Source of the DNA: Candidatus Gastranaerophilales bacterium
GTDB lineage: Bacteria > Cyanobacteriota > Vampirovibrionia > Gastranaerophilales > Gastranaerophilaceae
Length of the DNA stretch: 9,043 nucleotides
Reading direction: 5' to 3'
Assembly (NCBI GenBank): GCA_944326625.1
Contig: CALVER010000049.1
Location: forward strand, 1 to 9,043
In this document: positions 5,186 to 9,043 of the stretch, piece after piece
How the letters are laid out: each line of letters starts with the position of its first letter
Numbering within the stretch: position 1 is the stretch's first letter
Notes under the pieces: model-generated
Told to the model about the DNA's origin: nothing
Seen by the model: the letters and a program-made list of their open reading frames with translations, nothing else
The model's database searches: none
Made by a program: the position numbers and the translations under genes

Positions 5186-8012
5186 ACTTATCAAAAATTG
5201 CCTTTAAATATTGTCCTGTATAAGATTTTTTGTTCTTTGCCACTTCCCGCGGAGAACCTGTTGCGATAACTTCACCGCCGTTATTTCCGCCTTCAGGTCC
5301 CAAATCAATTATATAATCCGCAACCTTAATCAGATCCAGATTATGTTCAATTATCAAAATAGTATTGCCTTGATCTGCAAGTCTTTGTAATATTTTTATT
5401 AATTTATCCAAATCCGCCCAGTGTAACCCTACTGACGGTTCATCCAATAAGTAAAGAGTTTTGCCTGTAGCCCTTTTATTGAGTTCAGATGCAAGTTTTA
5501 TACGCTGGGCTTCACCGCCGGACAAAGTTGTTGCGCTCTGACCAAGTTTGATATAATCCAAACCAACATCATTCAAGGTTTTTAGCTTATTTTTAATCGC
5601 AGGAATGCTGTCGAAAAATTCCAGAGCTTCTTTAACACTCATTTCCAAAACATCGGAAATAGTCTTTCCTTTATATTTAACCTCTAAAGTCTCACGGTTA
5701 TAGCGTTTTCCTTTGCAGACATCGCATTTGACATAGACATCTGACAAAAAGTTCATCTCAATTTTCAAAAGCCCGTCGCCTTTGCAGGCTTCGCAGCGTC
5801 CGCCTTTCACGTTAAAACTGAATCTGCCGGGCTTGTAGCCTCTGACTTTTGCCTCGTTGGTTTTGGAATAAAGTTCTCTGATATGCGTGAAAACATCCGT
5901 GTACGTCGCCGGGTTTGATCTCGGAGTTCTGCCGATTGGAGATTGATCTATATCAATAATTTTGTCAATATGCTCAAACCCCGTAATCTCATCCACACCC
6001 TGCGGTTTCGGCTTGTTTCCTCTTAATTTATGAATAGCATATTCAAAAATCAAATCCTGCATAAGAGTTGATTTACCGGAACCTGAAACTCCGGTCAAAA
6101 CAACAATTTTTCCGAGCGGAATATCAACGTCAATATTTTTAAGGTTATTCAAGTGTGCATTTTTAACATGCAAAAAGTGCCCGTTTCCTTCCCGAACTTT
6201 TTCAGGAATGGGAATAAATTTTTCTCCGCTTAAATACTTACCCGTAATGGAGCGTTTAGCGGCAATAATATCTTCAACGGAACCCTGAGCAATAATTTCG
6301 CCGCCGTTAATACCGGCTTTCGGGCCTATATCTACTATATAATCGGCATTACGTATTGTTTCCTCGTCATGCTCGACAACAACAAGCGTATTGCCTAAAT
6401 TCCTAAGCTTTATAAGCGTTTTAATAAGTCTGTCATTATCTCTTTGATGAAGTCCTATTGAAGGTTCGTCAAGAACATATAAAACGCCCGAAAGCCCGCT
6501 GCCGATTTGGGTTGCAAGTCTTATCCTCTGCGCCTCACCGCCGGACAAAGTGCCTGCCATACGCGCAAGGTTTAGGTATCCTAAGCCTACATCTTTCAAA
6601 AATCTCAAACGCGCTCTGATTTCATCCAAAATTTGTTTTGCAATTTGTATATGATAATCCGATAAATCAAGATAAAGACTTTCTATAAAGTCGTACTCAT
6701 CTTCAACAGACATAAGAGTAAATTCATAAATATTTTTATCTTTTATTGTTACCGCAAGAGAAAAAGGCTTTAATCTTGCCCCTTTACAGGCAGGACAAGG
6801 AGTTGTGATCATATATTTTTCAATTTCTTCTCTCCAGTATTCGGCGGTTGATTCATTATAGCGTTTTTCAAGATACGGAATTACGCCGATATGCCGGTGG
6901 TACTGAGTACAATAGCGTTTAGTTCCAAAGCGTTTAACATGGAAAGCAACAAGATCATCTCCGCCGTAGAGAATTATTTTCTGCTGTTCTTCGGATAATT
7001 CGCCGAAAGGCTTATTCATATCAATCCCGTAATGTGATGCAACGGATTTTAAAACATCGTCATAGTAGGTATTTGAAGTTTTTGACCACGGGTAAATCGC
7101 ACCGTCTGCAAGTGATTTGGTTTTATCCGGCACAATCAAATTCGGATCAATTACAAAATCCGCGCCCAAACCGGAACACCTTTCACAGGCGCCGTATGGA
7201 TTGTTAAAAGAAAAAATTCTCGGTGCAAGTTCTTCAAAACTTAAATTACATTTCGGGCATGCCAATTTTTCGCTGTATATAACTTCTTTATCCCCGATAA
7301 TATCGACAATTGCTATGCCGTCGGCTTTTTTCATTGCTATTTGAACGCTGTCAGCAATACGCGACTGCGCACTTTCTTTAACGACAATTCTGTCAACGAC
7401 TACATGAATTGTATGTTTCTGGGTTTTATTTAATTTTATTTCATCTTCATCGAGGTTGTATATTTCACCGTCAACCTTAACTCTTACAAACCCTTCCTGT
7501 CTTAATTCTTCAAATGTTGACTGGAATTCGCCTTTTTTACCGCGGGCAATCGGCGCCAGAATTTGGATTTTAGTGCTTTCCGGAAGTTTCATAATACTAT
7601 TTACGATTTCATCAAGCGACTGGGGTTTGATTTCCGCACCGCACTCGGGGCAATGCGGAATTCCTACACGTGCGTATAAAAGTCTTAAATAATCATAAAT
7701 TTCAGTGACCGTTCCGACGGTTGATCTGGGGTTGTTGCTTGTTGATTTCTGGTCAATTGAAATCGCGGGAGAAAGTCCGTCTATATATTCGACATTAGGT
7801 TTATCCATCTGACCCAAAAATTGGCGTGCATAAGTTGAAAGGCTTTCTATATAACGTCTTTGGCCTTCCGCAAAAATAGTGTCAAATGCAAGTGAACTTT
7901 TTCCGCTTCCTGAAACTCCGGTGAATACCACAAGTTCATTTTTCGGAATTTCAAGAGAAACATCCTTTAGATTATGTTCTTTTGCGCCTTTAATTTTTAT
8001 TGTATCCCGCAT
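5184..8012 (-). CDS. uvrA: Excinuclease ABC subunit A
   Basis: This is the damage-recognition ATPase of nucleotide excision repair. It loads UvrB at lesions and acts as a dimer in the cytosol. The 942-residue length is normal. Two ABC modules are visible: Walker A GVSGSGKSS (32-40) and GVSGSGKST (641-649), signature LSGGEAQRI at 489-497 and 829-837, and Walker B LYVLDEPSIG (511-520) and LYLLDEPSVG (853-862). Zinc-binding pairs are CPKC/CERC (252-255, 276-279) and CEAC/CDVC (740-743, 763-766). Further CxxC pairs lie at 121-124 and 406-409. The ATG at 8012 gives the usual IKGAKEHNL opening. No strong Shine-Dalgarno precedes it (only AGG one base away), so a leaderless or short-leader transcript is possible. 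Stop is TGA. It lies 41 bases downstream of the secreted-protein gene and just before the exported-protein gene, all on one strand. Confidence 0.99.
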   Translation of the reverse strand: MRDTIKIKGAKEHNLKDVSLEIPKNELVVFTGVSGSGKSSLAFDTIFAEGQRRYIESLSTYARQFLGQMDKPNVEYIDGLSPAISIDQKSTSNNPRSTVGTVTEIYDYLRLLYARVGIPHCPECGAEIKPQSLDEIVNSIMKLPESTKIQILAPIARGKKGEFQSTFEELRQEGFVRVKVDGEIYNLDEDEIKLNKTQKHTIHVVVDRIVVKESAQSRIADSVQIAMKKADGIAIVDIIGDKEVIYSEKLACPKCNLSFEELAPRIFSFNNPYGACERCSGLGADFVIDPNLIVPDKTKSLADGAIYPWSKTSNTYYDDVLKSVASHYGIDMNKPFGELSEEQQKIILYGGDDLVAFHVKRFGTKRYCTQYHRHIGVIPYLEKRYNESTAEYWREEIEKYMITTPCPACKGARLKPFSLAVTIKDKNIYEFTLMSVEDEYDFIESLYLDLSDYHIQIAKQILDEIRARLRFLKDVGLGYLNLARMAGTLSGGEAQRIRLATQIGSGLSGVLYVLDEPSIGLHQRDNDRLIKTLIKLRNLGNTLVVVEHDEETIRNADYIVDIGPKAGINGGEIIAQGSVEDIIAAKRSITGKYLSGEKFIPIPEKVREGNGHFLHVKNAHLNNLKNIDVDIPLGKIVVLTGVSGSGKSTLMQDLIFEYAIHKLRGNKPKPQGVDEITGFEHIDKIIDIDQSPIGRTPRSNPATYTDVFTHIRELYSKTNEAKVRGYKPGRFSFNVKGGRCEACKGDGLLKIEMNFLSDVYVKCDVCKGKRYNRETLEVKYKGKTISDVLEMSVKEALEFFDSIPAIKNKLKTLNDVGLDYIKLGQSATTLSGGEAQRIKLASELNKRATGKTLYLLDEPSVGLHWADLDKLIKILQRLADQGNTILIIEHNLDLIKVADYIIDLGPEGGNNGGEVIATGSPREVAKNKKSYTGQYLKAIFDK

Positions 8013-8018
8013 ACCTGT

Positions 8019-8046
8019 ATTATGACATGTAAAGCAGGAATTTCAA
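8019..8046 (-). promoter_or_regulatory. Possible uvrA promoter with almost no leader
   Basis: TTGAAA (8041-8046) and CATAAT (8019-8024) lie 16 bases apart on the minus strand, in the 41-base gap before uvrA. The -10 box ends only six bases before the uvrA ATG, so the predicted transcript would begin at or within a base or two of the start codon. That would fit the missing Shine-Dalgarno. No LexA-like operator is evident. This is a weak, sequence-only call. Confidence 0.35.
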
Positions 8047-8053
8047 ACATTTT

Positions 8054-8866
8054 TTAATAACCGTTATAGGTTGTTGTTTCGTCGTCATCTCTTACAATTC
8101 TATTATTTACGACATCACCTTCACCGGCGGTAACTGAGACATTTTCCGTATACTGGCGCTTATGATCAGGGGTAATCCTATAACGCTGGACAAGCACTCT
8201 GTCAATTCTGTCATCGCCTCCGACATCAACATAAGTATCTTTACAGCCGTTCAAAGTGTATCTGTCACGGTTATCTGATCCGTCAATAAAGGCATCCGAC
8301 AAACCTTCAAACATATAACCGTTATTATCTCTGTATATTGCTGCATAGTTTTCCTCGGGCTGTTCCGGATATATTACATTTGTGCCGTTATTTAAAACCA
8401 CATGATGATATTGAATTCCGTCATCAGAAAAAGCGTTTACGGCATTTATATCGGCTTTATTAAATGTAACATTACCGACAGAGACAGGGTTTACAGGTGT
8501 TGAATAAACATTATTCAAAGCCGCAATATTTTGCAGATAATTCATCATAATCAAAGTCGGTAATACATAATTATAAGGGTTATAGTAATACGGGTTATAG
8601 TAAATCGGCGGCGGCACAGGACGATGACGATGATGATGCCTGTGCGGAGGTATCTGCATTTCAATATTAGTATTATTCAAAGGTGCTGCCTCTGCTTTTT
8701 CAACATTAACAGGTTCCGCCATCATTGCCAGAATTAAAGCCGCTGTCGGAACAGCTTTTTTTATGCTGTTTGTTACAACCGCTTCGGATTTTGGTTTTTC
8801 ATTCTTTTGCGCGGCAAAATTAATGTTATTTTTGTAAGAAAACTCAGATACAGGTAAAATCTTCAT
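8054..8866 (-). CDS. Secreted His/Tyr/Pro-rich protein of unknown function
   Basis: This 270-residue protein belongs to no family I can name. The first 37 residues (MKILPVSEFSYKNNINFAAQ onward) form a long hydrophilic lead. They precede a short hydrophobic run AVPTAALILAMMA (38-50) and a likely cleavage near AEA/A (58-61), so export by an atypical signal peptide or membrane anchoring is inferred. Residues 71-100 are low-complexity: PPHRHHHRHRPVPPP, then YYNPYYYNPYNY. They could bind metal or a surface. Residues 125-260 look like a beta-rich domain with many Asp/Asn/Gly turns and a single Cys (C208). The ATG at 8866 is chosen because AGGAG (8874-8878) lies seven bases upstream; a GTG at 8872 would be too close to that site. 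Stop is TAA. uvrA follows after 41 bases. I recall 'NINFA'-type openings in Gastranaerophilales surface proteins, but this is unverified. Confidence 0.75.
   Translation of the reverse strand: MKILPVSEFSYKNNINFAAQKNEKPKSEAVVTNSIKKAVPTAALILAMMAEPVNVEKAEAAPLNNTNIEMQIPPHRHHHRHRPVPPPIYYNPYYYNPYNYVLPTLIMMNYLQNIAALNNVYSTPVNPVSVGNVTFNKADINAVNAFSDDGIQYHHVVLNNGTNVIYPEQPEENYAAIYRDNNGYMFEGLSDAFIDGSDNRDRYTLNGCKDTYVDVGGDDRIDRVLVQRYRITPDHKRQYTENVSVTAGEGDVVNNRIVRDDDETTTYNGY
8577..8606. repeat. Two-copy 15-bp tandem repeat within the secreted protein
   Basis: GGGTTATAGTAATAC (8577-8591) is followed directly by GGGTTATAGTAAATC (8592-8606), with 13 of 15 bases identical. A third, shorter relative (ATTATAAGGGTTATAG) overlaps its left side. 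On the minus strand it encodes the repeated YYNP units, so it reflects coding low complexity. It can change copy number by slippage without a frameshift because the unit is a multiple of three. Confidence 0.5.
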
Positions 8867-8873
8867 AACCACA

Positions 8874-8878
8874 CTCCT
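8874..8878 (-). promoter_or_regulatory. Ribosome-binding site that fixes the secreted-protein start
   Basis: AGGAG on the minus strand sits seven bases before ATG 8866. It overlaps the approach to a GTG codon at 8872 that would leave only about one base of spacing, so the ATG is the start. Confidence 0.65.
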
Positions 8879-8880
8879 AT

Positions 8881-9043
8881 TATCAACACACTTTTATTAA
8901 AACATCAAAATATATTTTTTGCTATATAATTTAAACATAAATTAAGAGGAGTTACAACACACGAAATAAAAAAGTGTCGTAGGCGGGACTGTCTTGCTGC
9001 GCCTCGCATTAAACGGGTCTACGCTTTTTGCTTTTTACGGCAT
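8881..9043. other. Non-coding right edge: AT-rich leader, then a GC-richer block
   Basis: No gene is supported here. From 8881 to about 8972 the sequence is very AT-rich and should hold the promoter of the secreted-protein gene on the minus strand, but no pair of boxes stands out. On the plus strand a perfect TATAAT (8925-8930) and a strong ribosome-binding-like GAGGAG (8946-8951) occur in order but lead to no usable start codon. From about 8973 to the edge the composition jumps to about 53% G+C (37 of 70 bases counted). This block has short complementary pieces (AGGCG / CGCCT) and all short reading frames are broken or lack starts. It may be the beginning of a dispersed repeat or of an RNA cut by the window edge. 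Confidence 0.4.

Noticed and set aside
8973..9043. Possible tRNA or CRISPR repeat in the GC-richer edge
   Set aside because: I see no cloverleaf arms or TTC-type T-loop, and no regularly spaced repeats.

Overview
The window is AT-rich, roughly one third G+C, and gene-dense. It comes from a bacterial chromosome. Housekeeping genes (rpmH, rnpA, uvrA and the first codons of proC) are intact and ordinary. A Gram-negative, gut-associated relative of the Cyanobacteria (Melainabacteria/Gastranaerophilales type) fits the cyanobacterial flavour of L34 and the 'NINFA' N-terminal segment of the last secreted protein. That placement rests on recall of such proteins, not on a search, and is an inference.

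Layout. At 1-60 (minus) is the start of proC. It is divergent from rpmH (157-309) and rnpA (369-722), which are driven by a good sigma-70-like promoter at 88-116. An unrecognised 174-residue gene (722-1246) overlaps the rnpA stop by one base. Four bases after it, and facing it, ends a minus-strand surface-glycan unit: a GT8 glycosyltransferase/LicD fusion (2594-4435) overlapping by 4 bases an IspD/TarI-like cytidylyltransferase joined to a short-chain dehydrogenase (SDR) domain (1251-2597). The SDR part is cut by an in-frame TGA at 1662-1664. The unit has a near-consensus promoter at 4486-4514, bracketed by a perfect 10-bp inverted repeat (4464-4473 / 4524-4533). Further right, all on the minus strand, are a small exported protein (4547-5176), uvrA (5184-8012) and a secreted His/Tyr/Pro-rich protein (8054-8866). 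The last 160 bases (8881-9043) hold no gene I can support and end in a stretch of about 53% G+C that looks like part of a dispersed element.

How the genes work together. rpmH and rnpA form the usual ribosome/RNase P cluster, but the yidD/yidC genes that commonly follow are absent. The GT8-LicD and cytidylyltransferase-SDR genes form a plausible two-gene route: the SDR would reduce ribulose-5-phosphate to ribitol-5-phosphate, the nucleotidyltransferase would make CDP-ribitol, and LicD would transfer ribitol-phosphate to a glycan built in part by the GT8 domain. This resembles the mammalian ISPD/fukutin/FKRP pathway of alpha-dystroglycan. In this genome copy the nonsense codon removes the SDR catalytic Tyr and Lys, so the unit may be disabled, partly read through, or mis-sequenced at one base. 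uvrA and the exported protein after it are translationally close and probably co-transcribed.
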